A DNA stretch of 64,000 nucleotides. Source: Venturia oleaginea. Its lineage: Eukaryota > Ascomycota > Dothideomycetes > Venturiales > Venturiaceae. Both the position numbers and the translations under genes were made by a program. Location of the stretch: positions 1 through 64,000 of the forward strand of contig JABMLP010000036.1 in assembly GCA_013176395.1 (NCBI GenBank), given 5' to 3'. Positions 22,106 through 32,210 of this stretch are shown piece by piece (within the stretch, counting starts at the first letter, position 1; every line of letters starts with the position of its first letter). Under the pieces are notes generated by a model that saw only the letters and a list, made by a program, of their open reading frames with translations, did no database searches and was not told where the DNA came from.

Positions 22106-23701
22106 CACACACAGCGAGAACTCAATTTTTGGAATTTACAGAATTATCATCTAAAGATCATCAAAACACCTCTGCCAGTGGCCGCTCCGGCCTCTAGAGG
22201 CCATCGCGCGTCCCTCAGCGTCGATGAGATACCTCTAGAGTCGCCGTCGCGGCCACGGCATAGCAAGCACACGAATACATGAGCAAGCTACACGAACGAT
22301 GCGTCCACCAAAGACAACAGCAACCATCTAGTCACTATCTCCCGGCTAGTCCATCACCCCAGATGACACTGCAACGCTACGAGTCGACGAGTCACCGCTA
22401 GAACGGCAATACCTTCAACACAACTCAAACACCAGACGCCCGGTGTGCAACAATCGGCACCACACACCACTGCAACGACTAGACAACCTCTCCCAACGTC
22501 TTGGCAAACCGTCCTGCTACAAGCTGTTGCCCAGAGCCTTGAGCCTCTCCCCAAACTGTTGCCTCCCAGTTATGGCATTGGCAAGAGTAGGTGCGCGACA
22601 CAGTAAGTAGTAAGGACGCATAGAAGGAGCCTATTGGCGGCAAATCCCCTCCCTGTAAGCTAGCAGACGTAGCCTTGAGCCTCTCCCCAGACTGTTGCGT
22701 CCCAGTTATGGCAGTGGCAAGAGTAGGTGCGCGATATAGCAAGCAGGGAGAGCGACTAGCAGCAGATAGGCTCCGACTATAAGACGACAGGTCTACAACA
22801 CAATTGGTGCGACACGATACGGCAGCTGCTAGAGAACCTCATCTACTATCGTCTCCGCAAACCGTCCTGCTGCAAGCTGATGTCCAGAGCCTTGAGCCTC
22901 TCCCCAAACTGTTGCGTCCCAGTTATGGCATTGGCAAGAGTAGGTGCGCAACACAGTAAGCAGTAAGGACGTATAGAAGGAGCTTATTGGCGGCAAATCC
23001 CCTCCCTACAAGCCAGCAGACGTAGCCTTGAGCCTCTCCCCAGACTGTTGCGTCCCAGTTATGGCATTGGCAAGAGTAGGAGCGCGATATAGCAAGTAGG
23101 GAGAGCGACTAGCAGCAGGTAGGCTCCGACTATAAGACGGCAGGTCTATAGCACGATCGGCGCCATACAATACGGCAGCTACCAGACAGCCTCGTCCACG
23201 GGCATACCCGGAGTATCACACCCAAGCAGCGAAATCACGACTACGATGGTTACTATTGTCTCCAGCATCACACAACCAAATACACCGCCGCATAGGAATC
23301 TGGTGCAAGGCAACTTTCACAAGCAGAAACATACTTAGGGAACCCATTGGCCTTGAGGGATAAGGCGAAACAGATAGACAAAGCTGAGCATTAGAGGGAG
23401 ACTGTAGGTAGAAGGATAGCGAAACACGAGGCATTGCCTCTTGAGTCTACATAGCACAGATATACTAGCAGAATAACCAGTATCTACAAGAGCCAGCGGG
23501 CATTTGGAGATACTGGTTAAGGGAAAAGAGGGAGGACGGAGGGGACAGCTGGTCTTGTTTCAGTGAACGGGGCGAAGTGGGGCGCGGTGGATTATATAAT
23601 CTATCACGTGTCGGCTGTCTGATGAAGTCCTCCTAACCGGACATAGCTGCGTGATTAAGCGGCTGCAACCGAGTAGGATAAAATCAATCAATCAATCAAT
23701 C
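22106..23701 (-). repeat. Right palindrome arm
   Basis: This is the reverse complement of the left arm, including all internal tandem copies. Examples of differences are TGATGATCCTTAG against TGATGATCTTTAG and one Ser-to-Trp codon change in the mirrored 72-codon frame (20642-20860 versus 23216-23434). Confidence 0.85.
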
Positions 23702-24540
23702 ATCAGTTGCGTGGGCTGTTTGCTTTTACAAGGATTATCCCTTCTTAAGTTTTATATTCATCAGCAGTCCAACTCCATATTCAGTCCCTATAGAGAGGTG
23801 GTCTTGCTCTTTATCTAGCCTTTTGTTACGGGGAACTCGTTTCTCAACACAGTTGATTATGTCAAGACCTTCTTGACGCCTGTGTTCTCTTGTTCTGGTC
23901 CGCGGGTTTGGGGTAAGGGCAATATCAGTCTGGAAGTACTTACCTTAAGTACCTTTCCTTGCTCAGGTTCTTTGGAGGCTCACTAGATCCTAGCCGTCCG
24001 ATGTATCTCCCAATTCAATTGTCGTCTAACCGATTTGATCCTCAGATCAATCCTGAACGCTTGTCGGTTAGTATGAAGGTTGGGGGTGGGCTTGCTTCGT
24101 GTGCATATGACTTGTGCTTGATTGTATCTAAGTAAAAGGTCGTTACTGTAGTAGGTTGAAGAAGCTCCTATGTGAGAAACATAACATGAGATAACCACGA
24201 AGAGAGAAAGGAAAGTCCGTCCAACGTCCTCCCTATATACCCTTCTGGTTCTGGGTGCCAAGGTGTATTCCCACACCTCTTGGCTCTTCCCACACTTCCC
24301 ACACTGTGGGCAATGCCAAGTGCTGTGGGAACTGTGGGAATATCACGTGACCCCTGCACGTACTATTCTCTCTTAGGACTGACCTGGTTGCACCAGTCCC
24401 CTCTTGTGCGCCCAACGGATTCCACTCCACATCAGTCCTAACAACAACTTCTTGTTATCCAACCATCCTCTGCAAGTCCCGTTGTCCCTGCTCTTCGGTC
24501 TTGAGGTGATCTGTAACACTCATTTACTCTCTTTAGCCAA
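23702..24540. other. Intergenic, right flank of the palindrome
   Basis: No gene is recognised. A cluster of CCCACA/TGTGGGA words (about 24265-24345) forms short imperfect inverted repeats. Confidence 0.45.
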
Positions 24541-24820
24541 AATGAGCTCTCTCGCCTGGACTGCCTCTGCCAAAAGGATTTGGGTTTCTCACTTCAACGA
24601 TGAAATTGGGAAAACCCTTGGAAAATATTACTTATTCAGAAAGCATTCCACTCTGCCACCAGGAGGGCCCGCTACGAATTTCGTCGTTATTCATGTCTTT
24701 GCAGACACCCGATATCGATTTTTTGCCAACGGAACAAGTGTCGCATTTGGTCCTTGCAAAAGCCATCCTGATAATGCTTTTATGAGGCTGGACCTTTTGC
24801 TCTCGAATCGCCGCGGCTAG
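24541..24820 (+). pseudogene. Alpha-L-rhamnosidase (GH78-like) N-terminal fragment
   Basis: The frame from the ATG at 24541 encodes MSSLAWTASAKRIWVSHFND, then YYLFRKHSTLPPGGPATNF and FADTRYRFFANGTSVAFGPC, which matches the N-terminal beta-sandwich region of fungal alpha-L-rhamnosidases. Those enzymes are usually 700-900 residues, but here homology stops after about 80 codons. After SHPD the expected aromatic segment appears only in another frame (YEAGPFAL), so at least one base change plus loss of the catalytic (alpha/alpha)6 barrel has occurred. It is a dead remnant of a rhamnose-releasing enzyme, identified from motifs alone. Confidence 0.55.
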
Positions 24821-25335
24821 TAAAGGAAGATCAACAATAGCCAGAGACACACGATATTCACAATCATGATAATGCCAGATTAATCACACTGCGGCATTTA
24901 CTGGCTCTTTCATTTTCTTTAACATTAAACAATATTTCCTCTCTTATATCTCAAACTCGTCCAAGAATTCGGCGAACCAAAATGTATCTCTCAACCACAG
25001 AACAAATCAACATACAATCTTCGCGCTTTTGATAATTCTACTTCCGTCGGGCAAGTAGTGGAGGTAACATGTCTCCTCGGTGGTCTTTGTCGACTCCTCA
25101 CAGTCGGTAGATGTATATGCCATTACTAGCAGTTTGTTATTTATGTCTACAATGGGGTAGGGATTATAACACCGATATGTATAGGGAAATGATTGTTTTG
25201 TGTCCGTCCCATGCAGTCTTTGTATTATTTTTTCCTTGAATCTGTTACCTCTCCTCAGAGTTCGCTCTTGTGTGGGGGCCTTGTTTTTTGCAAAAGAAGA
25301 TCAAATTCCACATCTTTCTCCAAAATGTCTTGTGC
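24821..25335. other. Intergenic, no gene seen
   Basis: A+T-rich spacer with no recognisable coding or repeat content. Confidence 0.45.
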
Positions 25336-25611
25336 TTAAAAATGAAGGAAATATTTCTTACATTTACATCCCGCGGGTAAGCCAGCGGCATTCATCGCTT
25401 GCCAGTTTTTTGGAAGTAGGGACCCGAGTGCAGAGTCCGGATAGATGGTTGTTACGTTGGTGCATATATCCTGACCGACATCGAGTGTTTTGAAGCTTGT
25501 CAACGGGTCGTGATTGCAGTTAAAATGTCCGACGATGTTGTAGTGGAATCTGAGGGTCGATGCTGTTGTGGAGAGAGTGAGAGAAGCAAGAGTGAAGAAT
25601 GAAAGAAGCAT
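25336..25611 (-). CDS. Putative short secreted protein, 3' end uncertain
   Basis: From the ATG at 25611 the minus strand encodes a strong signal peptide (MLLSFFTLASLTLSTTAST) followed by FNCNHDPLTSFKTLDVGQDICTN-type sequence (given here in part), YPDSALGSLLPKNWQAMNAA and GLPAGCKCK, with four cysteines. The frame ends soon after GCKCK at a TAA. Because GTAAATGTAAG-like donor words occur at that point, a further exon is possible and the true C-terminus may differ. The layout (secretion signal, small size, few Cys) suggests a secreted protein of unknown role. There are no family motifs. The longer frame starting at 25671 adds 20 residues that would hide the signal peptide, so I prefer 25611. Confidence 0.45.
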   Translation of the reverse strand: MLLSFFTLASLTLSTTASTLRFHYNIVGHFNCNHDPLTSFKTLDVGQDICTNVTTIYPDSALGSLLPKNWQAMNAAGLPAGCKCKKYFLHF

Positions 25612-27101
25612 TGTGGGAAAGTAGTCACGAAATGGGAGCAGAGAATTGTGGGAAGGGGAGTGTTGATTCAAATTGTGAATGCTGGAACTGATGAAAAGAG
25701 GATTTTGGAGTTTTTCGTCGGTACTCAGCCCGTTAGAGAGTGTCCGTTCCTGTAGAATAAGATATTACCTGAATGATCAACGAGGCTAGGAAAGGGGCAG
25801 TTCTGAATGAGGAAATAGTGGCCGTGGTGGCTGAATATACACGCGCGGTGACGGGTATTGAGATCTTCCTCCTTCGATTTCTCTCCCTCGTCTCCTTTCC
25901 ATCAACAATTTTTTTTTGGCATGATTTTATAATTGTTGCTTACCTTTTCCATTTTGGCGTGGAAGAGCGTCTAAACAGAGTTCCAAGCTGCCGGACTGCT
26001 TGCCGCCGTGTCATTCAGAATGCTCTCTTGCGTTCTTGGTCCTCTGGTCTTCTTCCCATCGACTCGACGGCCTTCCTTCCATCGACACAATTTCTGCACG
26101 CTGTAGCTCCATCCACCTGGAGTCTAGCATACACTATGGAGCCGAACTCTTTTCCACCATAACTTGTTATATCTTGTTTTCCCAGCGCTGGTAATCACGA
26201 ACTCCTGGTCAAGTCACTTCCTTGACGGGCAAGTCGCACGACGGATCTAATACGAGCAGGTGACAACAGCCGTCACCCATCTTCCCCGGAATTTCAAGCT
26301 ATACATAGTAAAATGCTCATCACATTACCGCCTCCCGGATTTACCATGAACGGATTACCGCTGCAGCTCACTCCGTAGCCCTTTGATCATCTGCAACCGA
26401 GGGATGATGGCAATGCGATGATTGCGATCATAGCACAGACCTATTGTGGCTTCCAGTAATGTTTGACAACACCTGGGTCATACGCAACTTTCCTGGTCAA
26501 AAGGTCAGTAGGCGTATGTTTGATCCGTTCAAGCCTATATTTAAGCATGGCTTCCAGCCTAACCATTAACTAGATATTCTACCTCATACTAAAGGTCAGG
26601 CCTGTAGAGGCTGCAGAGCCCTCGAAATTAATCTATTCGCGAAAGTTGCGCACGAGTCCAGTATGTCACATGACTGGAAGCACAGTAAGCGAGAACGATC
26701 CTAGCGGTGTCAACGTTCCCCGAATTTGGTCAACGCTCTCCACTGGCTGATAAAAAAAATCCTCTATGAAACATGGATTGAGTTACAGGAGGTCGACAAC
26801 GATTCGAGCATTTGAGGATAGCTGTTCGAATCAGCCGTAATTAACCCTCGTTTGCGTGATGATCCTGGAATCATCGCTACTTCCTACCAAACATGGAACA
26901 TCGCAAGTTAGAACTGTATAGACGCATAGATTGCGAGATCTCGATCTAGTAACAACTGTGCCTTTCATTTGTCTTTTGAATTTGTCGGTTACGTATATCG
27001 AGCACTCCAGCTAAATATCGTCGTTTCTGCTCAGCCTCGACATTTTCTACTATACTCGCTTTTACTTCACTCGTTGAAGTTCGAATACACTAATACTCGT
27101 G
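25612..27101. other. 1.5-kb intergenic region upstream of cutinase
   Basis: No gene is recognised. A 129-codon frame at 25773-26162 lacks support. The last few hundred bases should include the cutinase promoter; no certain element was seen. Confidence 0.45.
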
Positions 27102-27965
27102 ATGAAGACCGCCTCAGTCCTTCTTTTGGCTTCCGCCATTGGAGCTAATGCTGCACCACAGGCTTTAACCGGGGTGCCAATTCTACCCACGAAGCAAGGC
27201 TCTGGTTGTGCACCCCTTCCAGGAAGCGTCAAGATGGGTCCTGGTGTTCAGATGAGGCCGCAGGATATTCCTGGTGGTTGCTCAGCATTTGAAGTTCTCG
27301 TCGGTGAGTTACTCCACATCAAAGCCGCAACTAGGACAAAGATTTAACAATATACAGCTCGAGGGACCAGTGAGCCCAATGCCGAGGGCAATGGCAAGTT
27401 CGGTCTCGTTGTTGGCGATCCACTGATTGGTAATTTGACGGCCAAACTCCCCACAGCTCGAGGATACCCAGTCCAGGTACACGATTCCCAAATTCGTACT
27501 TAGGACATCCCAATTGACTCTTTTCTCCAGTACCCAGCCGACGCCAACGTAATCCCTGGCGTCCGAGCCGGCACAGTCGACCTTCTCGCCCGTCTCGAAT
27601 CTCAATCAAAAGCCTGTCCAGACCAAAAATTCGCTTTAGTGGGCTACTCCCAAGGCGCCGGTCTAATGCACAACGCCGTCCCCAAAATCCCAGAAAACAC
27701 ACAGAAGAGAATCGTCGCATTAGTAATGTACGGCGATCCGGAACTGAGGAATGGGGCCAAGGCGAAGAAATTCCCGCCGGCGTTGGAGAAGGTCTTGTTG
27801 GAGAATTGTGCTGAGGGAGATATGGTTTGTGACAAGTCGGATTGTTTTGCGCCCCATTTGCAGTATATACGACAGGCGTGGGTGGATCGGTCTGTGGAGT
27901 TTTTGATTGCGGCATTTAAGGGGACACCGATGCCTGCTAAGACGAGTGGTGTTGGTTTAACCTAG
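27102..27965 (+). CDS. Cutinase family esterase (CE5), secreted
   Basis: Exons 27102-27303, 27358-27476 and 27531-27965 give 251 residues. A signal peptide (MKTASVLLLASAIGANA) is followed by a short pro-like region and an alpha/beta-hydrolase fold of cutinases. It shows FEVLVARGTSEPN (oxyanion-side motif), FALVGYSQGAGL with the nucleophile Ser147 in GYSQG, and NCAEGDMVC...FAPHLQY supplying the likely catalytic Asp204 and His216. Cutinases hydrolyse ester bonds of plant cutin and other polyesters outside the cell. The paired cysteines flanking the active site (C200, C207) fit the family. Length is slightly above the usual 200-230. Introns are canonical and the frame intact. A cutinase-like acetylxylan esterase is the main alternative. 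Confidence 0.9.
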
Positions 27966-28404
27966 AATTTTTGCTGGCCCAAGACCTTGGTAGAGAGACG
28001 AAGATGAAGATGATTGATGATTGAATTAGAGCAAGGCCAACACTATTCCATTGAGATCGAAATTTCAAGTCAAAATTATACTTCTCTCTTTTAACTCAAC
28101 AGCTTCGGACGAATAATACCAGAAGTGATGTCTGGGAAAGAAATCTGTTCCTACGGAGGTAGCTAATTCGAGATGGACTCCAAGAAGACCTGGATATGAA
28201 AAACATAAGCCATACCTCATCGCATCTTTCCATCCCCTCTCCAAAATCGTGTACATCGCATCGATCCTTCTTGAAAAAGGTACTCGTGGGGGGGGGGGTT
28301 GAAAAAAAAAAAAAGGGGGGGGGGGTTATCGACATCGCGTGCCTTCAGATCGGGCGAAGATAGTCAGCTATCTGCTGTGCAAAAGGTATTCATAATAAGG
28401 TATA
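27966..28404. other. Spacer before the pogo element, with homopolymer block
   Basis: No gene is seen. Positions 28288-28325 form G11-TTG-A13-G11, an unusual paired homopolymer block about 80 bp outside the pogo transposon end; its exact lengths are doubtful in any sequencing. Confidence 0.6.
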
Positions 28405-28413
28405 ACATGTTCC

Positions 28414-28499
28414 ACCACCGAGCTGGTCAACCCACCGAGCTGGTCAACCCACCGAGCTGGTCAACCCACCGAGCTGGTCAACCCACTGAGCTGGTCAAA
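28414..28499. repeat. Five 17-bp subterminal repeats in the pogo left end
   Basis: CCCACCGAGCTGGTCAA is repeated five times in tandem (the last with CACTGAG), while the second copy of this end at 48466 has a single unit. Subterminal repeats are typical transposase binding sites, so expansion could affect binding; that is inference. Confidence 0.85.
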
Positions 28500-28538
28500 A
28501 AGGCTTGGCACGACCAACTCATGATACGACTCTTCAAT

Positions 28539-30224
28539 TTAATCGCTATTAACAATAGATTCTAAGTCCGTCGTGCTGCTATTTGATTCAGATGATATCT
28601 CGATATCTTTTTTACAAGTTCGCGCATTATGCCCAGTTGCGCCGCAGTTCCTACAGCGCCGTTGAGTTGGTCGGGCTATTTCTTGACCACCACTACCACG
28701 AGCCTTCTTTGATCCCTGAGACGCGACAGACGCCTCGGCAGCTACCTGCGCTGCTACAGTCCCATACTCTATAGTACCACCTTGCTGGATCCACTTCCTT
28801 TTGCGCCATTTTCGCTTTGTCATTACTGCCAATTGCTCTTCAAGCTCGCGGTTGCGCGCAACAAGTTGAGCGTTTTGGTGTAGCATCAATTCAGCGCCCT
28901 TGACAAGCTGGGAAAAGCCTGCCTGCGCAGTAACTGGTGACCGAGTAAAGGACTCGCTTACGAGCTTGGATTGGGATCCAAATTCAAGAGTATTGCTTGG
29001 AGTCTTCGACTGCCACGGCGTCTCCTGCGGTGGGGGTGCTGGTGGGGCACGTAGCCGTACTTCAAGGCGATCCAATACCACCTCCGCGTTGATAGGGACT
29101 AGCCCTACCATCTCAAAAGCCTTTCGACAGTTCTCTTCTGTAAACACGTCGAAAAACGCGTCTTTGAAGGCTGGGAGGAAGCCTTCTTTGTTGATATGGT
29201 AGACGCGTCGGCGTGCCAAGTCTCGAACTCGTTGAGAGTACTTGCACTTCAACGGCGAGAAGCAGACCACATCAAGCGGCTGGAGGATATGCGATGAATG
29301 AGGTGGCATACAGAGCGTTATGATCTTATGTTCGAGGCAGTAGTCCTTGAAATCCTGGTTGAGATGGCTCTCATGGCCGTCCAAGATGAGCAGCCTATAC
29401 CCCCCCACTTGACGCGCCTTTGTATACGCGTCAAAGTGCTTCAACCACTCAAGACCAAGCGCGTTGTTTTTCCAGCCGTTCTCAGAGACCGAGAGCTTCC
29501 AATTCCGTGGTATATCTGCCTTCTCATACCACGCAGAGATGTGAACGCGTCCTTTGTAGATAATGAATGGCGGGGTCGCATACCCAGCGGCGCAGATGCT
29601 CTGGATAATTGTAACCCACTCGCGATTGCCTGGCTGGATCAAATTAGGCCGTGTACGTCTTTCAGAAGCTGTGACGACCTTCATTGACTCAATAACGCCC
29701 ATCTGGAAGCCAATCTCGTCAAAGTTGTGCGTATCCTTGCCGTGGATGCCGTACTTGGCTTTAGTATCTGCAACGAGCTTGAACCACGCGCCGATAATCT
29801 CTGGGTCTTCCTGTAGTATCCTCTGCCTATCCTTGGCTCGATTGAAGGCCATCTTGAGCTCATCTGAGCGCATTACGAATCTCTCAGCCCAGTTTTTCCC
29901 TACTGGCTCTCCACCGCGTACACCCAGCAGTTTATCCGCCATATCTGCCACCTCACACAGCCGGGGCGCAAATCCTCGCAAATCGAGATCGAGGATATAT
30001 TGGACAAGTGTTTGCTCTTCTGTTGCAGTGAGCTTATGGAAGTTTGGGCGAGTTTGAGATCGAGAGGTAATTCCGCAGAGCCGATCAGAGAGCCTTTGGT
30101 GTTTGATGTTGAAGGCTGCAGCAGCACGCCGTAGGCTTTTAAATTGGCCAGAGGTATAGGTCTGAAGAGCGAGATCAATTCTGTCTTCTTCTTGAACGGC
30201 TATCGCGTTGCGTTGTTGAGACAA
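28539..30224 (-). CDS. Pogo-family transposase with C-terminal CCHC knuckle
   Basis: The frame encodes 561 residues. Residues about 10-55 form a psq-type helix-turn-helix (LRRAAAAFNIKHQRLSDRL) and about 60-130 a CENP-B/Tc5-type DNA-binding domain. The DDE_1 catalytic domain follows, with Asp169 (NFDEIGF), Asp282 (LLILDGHESH) and Asp318 (HILQPLDVV), giving DD35D spacing. The C-terminus adds a coiled segment (RNRELEEQLAVMTKRKWRK) and a CCHC zinc knuckle (CRNCGATGHNARTC), as seen in some fungal pogo proteins. All three acidic residues are present and there is no break, so the enzyme should be able to cut and paste the element. Composition is similar to host genes. Confidence 0.93.
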   Translation of the reverse strand: MSQQRNAIAVQEEDRIDLALQTYTSGQFKSLRRAAAAFNIKHQRLSDRLCGITSRSQTRPNFHKLTATEEQTLVQYILDLDLRGFAPRLCEVADMADKLLGVRGGEPVGKNWAERFVMRSDELKMAFNRAKDRQRILQEDPEIIGAWFKLVADTKAKYGIHGKDTHNFDEIGFQMGVIESMKVVTASERRTRPNLIQPGNREWVTIIQSICAAGYATPPFIIYKGRVHISAWYEKADIPRNWKLSVSENGWKNNALGLEWLKHFDAYTKARQVGGYRLLILDGHESHLNQDFKDYCLEHKIITLCMPPHSSHILQPLDVVCFSPLKCKYSQRVRDLARRRVYHINKEGFLPAFKDAFFDVFTEENCRKAFEMVGLVPINAEVVLDRLEVRLRAPPAPPPQETPWQSKTPSNTLEFGSQSKLVSESFTRSPVTAQAGFSQLVKGAELMLHQNAQLVARNRELEEQLAVMTKRKWRKRKWIQQGGTIEYGTVAAQVAAEASVASQGSKKARGSGGQEIARPTQRRCRNCGATGHNARTCKKDIEISSESNSSTTDLESIVNSD

Positions 30225-30345
30225 TGCGTGTTGAAGAGGATAAGGGCTGTGCCAAGGAAAAGTGGCCGGCTCGGTGGTGTGGCCGGCTGGTGGTGGAATA
30301 CGTTAATCACAATTTTTAGAATAAGTTCTGGATCAGAATAGAGCT

Positions 30346-30521
30346 TATTACGGGACGGTAGCTGGAAAGATGCAGCATACTCGTAGCCAAAGATTGTTTA
30401 GATTCAGTTAAGGAGTGAAGGTATCTACAAACAGAGAACCTCAATGAGGTTCTTTCTCTATACTAGGCTCAATCAGGCTTAGGCTCTTAGCCTATACCAA
30501 CCATGGGCCATGCCCATAACA
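30346..30521 (-). repeat. 3' LTR of chromovirus 1
   Basis: The sense strand begins TGTTATGGGCATGG just after the polypurine tract and ends CCGTCCCGTAATA. Its inner 129 bp match 35749-35877. Ends TGTTA...TAATA are imperfect inverted repeats; one C-to-T change would account for the missing CA. Confidence 0.8.
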
Positions 30522-30533
30522 TTACCCCCCTCC

Positions 30534-32210
30534 TTACCGGATGTGCAGGACTAAAGAGGGTGTGGTAGGTGGGATAATCAAACAGACAAACGCCATACAT
30601 CGCTTCTGCCAGCTTGTAGCAGATTCGAAGGCGCTGGCCACCGCTACTCGGTTTCTTCGGGCCCCTGTTTGAGCTCCTATATCTTCGCCGACACCGTCGC
30701 CCTTGCCATACTCTGCCTCGAAGCGGTCTAAGTCCTCGACTTCTGTAAATAATGAACGTGGCTGCCAATCGGGATCTGCATAGCCTTTCCATTTGATTAA
30801 TAACTGACGAACCCAGCCTCGCCCAACCCGTTTCTTCTCTGCGCGAAGTATACGTTCTACTTCAAACTCAGTCTCTGTTTGTTCGGTTTGAGGCACTAAT
30901 GGTGGCGGCTGGGTATCATCGGATTCTTGTGAGGGCAGTGTGTCGGTTGCGGCTCGACGGAGTAGGTCAACGTGGAAACGGTTATGGATACCACTTGGCA
31001 GGTCAGCCAGCTCGTATACCATCGGGGAGATCTGGTTCTCGACAGTGTATTTGGCTTGCGTCCACGACAGTTTCTTTGATAGCTGCGGAGTATTCATATT
31101 CCTAAGGTTCAACCAGACTTTGTCGCCCTTTTTTAACGTTTCGGCAGCTTGACGTGACCTGTTGGCGTCGTTCTCCATCTTCTGCTGGGACCAGGCCATC
31201 GCTGCCTGTGCATATTCTTGTGCCTCTTCTACTCGTTGCACAAAGGTCTCGGCATCGGCTGTTGGTGAGTTACTGGGTGAGATTCGTTGTACTTTCTGGA
31301 TTGGTTCCGCATGGTAGCCGTGGGTTAGATAGAATGGACTCATCCCTGTGACTGAAGAGTCACGATTGTTCAGTGCTAACATAGCCTTAGGTAGTAGCGT
31401 TGGCCAGTCTAGTTGGGAGTATGCGATGAAGGCGCGGAGATAGCGTAGAACTTCCTGGTTCATACGCTCGGTCGCGCCATCGGTCTGTGGATGAAAGGCT
31501 GTAGAGAGTCTCTGCTCAATCTTTGTAAGTTCGCAAAGCTTCCTCCAAAAACGACCTGTCCAATTGCTGCCTCTGTCCGACGTCAATGCCATGGGAAATC
31601 CGTGGTAGCGATAGCGGCATTGTAAGAACCTTTTCGCGCACTCTTTGGCGCTCATTGTAGTCATAGCCTCCAACGTAACACTTTTGAGAAGGCGATCTGT
31701 GATAACCATGAGGTATTTTGGGCCGTTTTCCTCCGCGGGCAAATCAGTCATGAAATCGATTGATAGCTCGCTGTGGAAGCGGGCCGGGATTGGAAGTGGT
31801 TTCAGAAGACCTCGCTTCTTATCACGCCATATTCCTGTTCTCCCACATACGTCGCAATTACGTACAAACTGCCGGACTGTCTTGTATTGTTGGGGCCAAA
31901 AGAAACTTCTGGATAGAATCGCAAGCGTGCTATCTCTCCCTGGGTGTCCAGTAACATGGGAATCGTGAGTTTGTTGGACCAGCGTTGTTCGCAGCGGTTC
32001 CCAATCTGGTACCCATAGGATCCCTCTTCTCGTGACCGCGCCGTGGTCGTCTACTTCGCATTCGGGTAGCTGTACCGACAACTTGAGCTCTGGAGGAAAG
32101 GAACGTTCGCCAGTAACTATAGCTGTATGAATAGCTTGGTAGGATTGGTCCTCTGCTATTGCGCGATCCCAGAGAAGTTGTAACTCTCTGGTTTCTCGAA
32201 AAGATCGCAT
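30534..32210 (-). CDS. Chromovirus 1 integrase with chromodomain
   Basis: The frame encodes 558 residues. A zinc-binding HHCC region (HDSHVTGHPG ... CDVCGRTG), a DDE integrase core with Asp in LSIDFMTDLP, Asp in LTSDRGSNW and Glu in GATERMNQ, and a C-terminal chromodomain (FEVERILRAE, QLLIKWKGYADPDW) are all visible. Chromodomains steer integration to methylated-histone chromatin. The frame overlaps the end of the RT frame by 55 bp and is offset by -1, so in the intact element it was probably one polyprotein. The catalytic residues look intact. Confidence 0.9.
   Translation of the reverse strand: MRSFRETRELQLLWDRAIAEDQSYQAIHTAIVTGERSFPPELKLSVQLPECEVDDHGAVTRRGILWVPDWEPLRTTLVQQTHDSHVTGHPGRDSTLAILSRSFFWPQQYKTVRQFVRNCDVCGRTGIWRDKKRGLLKPLPIPARFHSELSIDFMTDLPAEENGPKYLMVITDRLLKSVTLEAMTTMSAKECAKRFLQCRYRYHGFPMALTSDRGSNWTGRFWRKLCELTKIEQRLSTAFHPQTDGATERMNQEVLRYLRAFIAYSQLDWPTLLPKAMLALNNRDSSVTGMSPFYLTHGYHAEPIQKVQRISPSNSPTADAETFVQRVEEAQEYAQAAMAWSQQKMENDANRSRQAAETLKKGDKVWLNLRNMNTPQLSKKLSWTQAKYTVENQISPMVYELADLPSGIHNRFHVDLLRRAATDTLPSQESDDTQPPPLVPQTEQTETEFEVERILRAEKKRVGRGWVRQLLIKWKGYADPDWQPRSLFTEVEDLDRFEAEYGKGDGVGEDIGAQTGARRNRVAVASAFESATSWQKRCMAFVCLIIPPTTPSLVLHIR

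Larger units (their letters stand above)
20375..23701. repeat. 3.3-kb near-perfect palindrome (two 1596-bp inverted arms, 135-bp loop)
   Basis: Left arm 20375-21970 and right arm 22106-23701 are reverse complements with only scattered substitutions. The spot-checked stretches differ at a handful of sites, and the two arms have exactly equal length. The outer ends are (GATT)n / (AATC)n runs. The loop holds its own short palindrome around TCACGTGA (about 22031-22054). No transposase, reverse transcriptase or other recognisable protein is encoded; the longest frames (about 60-87 codons) are simply mirrored in both arms. There is no obvious target duplication outside the ends. It could be a fold-back-type element, an inverted duplication of a non-autonomous element, or an amplification by-product. 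The symmetry itself is certain; its origin is not. Confidence 0.95.
28405..30303 (-). mobile_element. Pogo/Fot1-type Tc1-mariner DNA transposon with TA target duplication
   Basis: The element is bounded by TA dinucleotides (28403-28404 and 30304-30305) and by imperfect terminal inverted repeats. The left end reads ACATGTTCCACCACC and the right end, reversed, ACGTATTCCACCACC, followed inside by CACCGAGC(C/T)GG(C/T)CA words at both ends. It encodes one full-length transposase. TA duplication is the rule for this superfamily. An intact frame and matched ends suggest a potentially active or recently active copy. A second, truncated copy of the left end lies at 48466. Confidence 0.9.

Noticed and set aside
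20642..23434. 72- and 87-codon frames in the palindrome arms as genes
   Set aside because: They are mirrored by symmetry, fall in tandem repeats and match no family; openness is not evidence here.
23995..24345. TGTGGGA-rich words as a telomere-like or subtelomeric tract
   Set aside because: There is no tandem TTAGGG array and the words are part of short local inverted repeats.
28414..28499. Regular repeats considered as a CRISPR-like array
   Set aside because: The 17-bp units are directly adjacent without spacers, lie in a transposon end, and the genome is eukaryotic.
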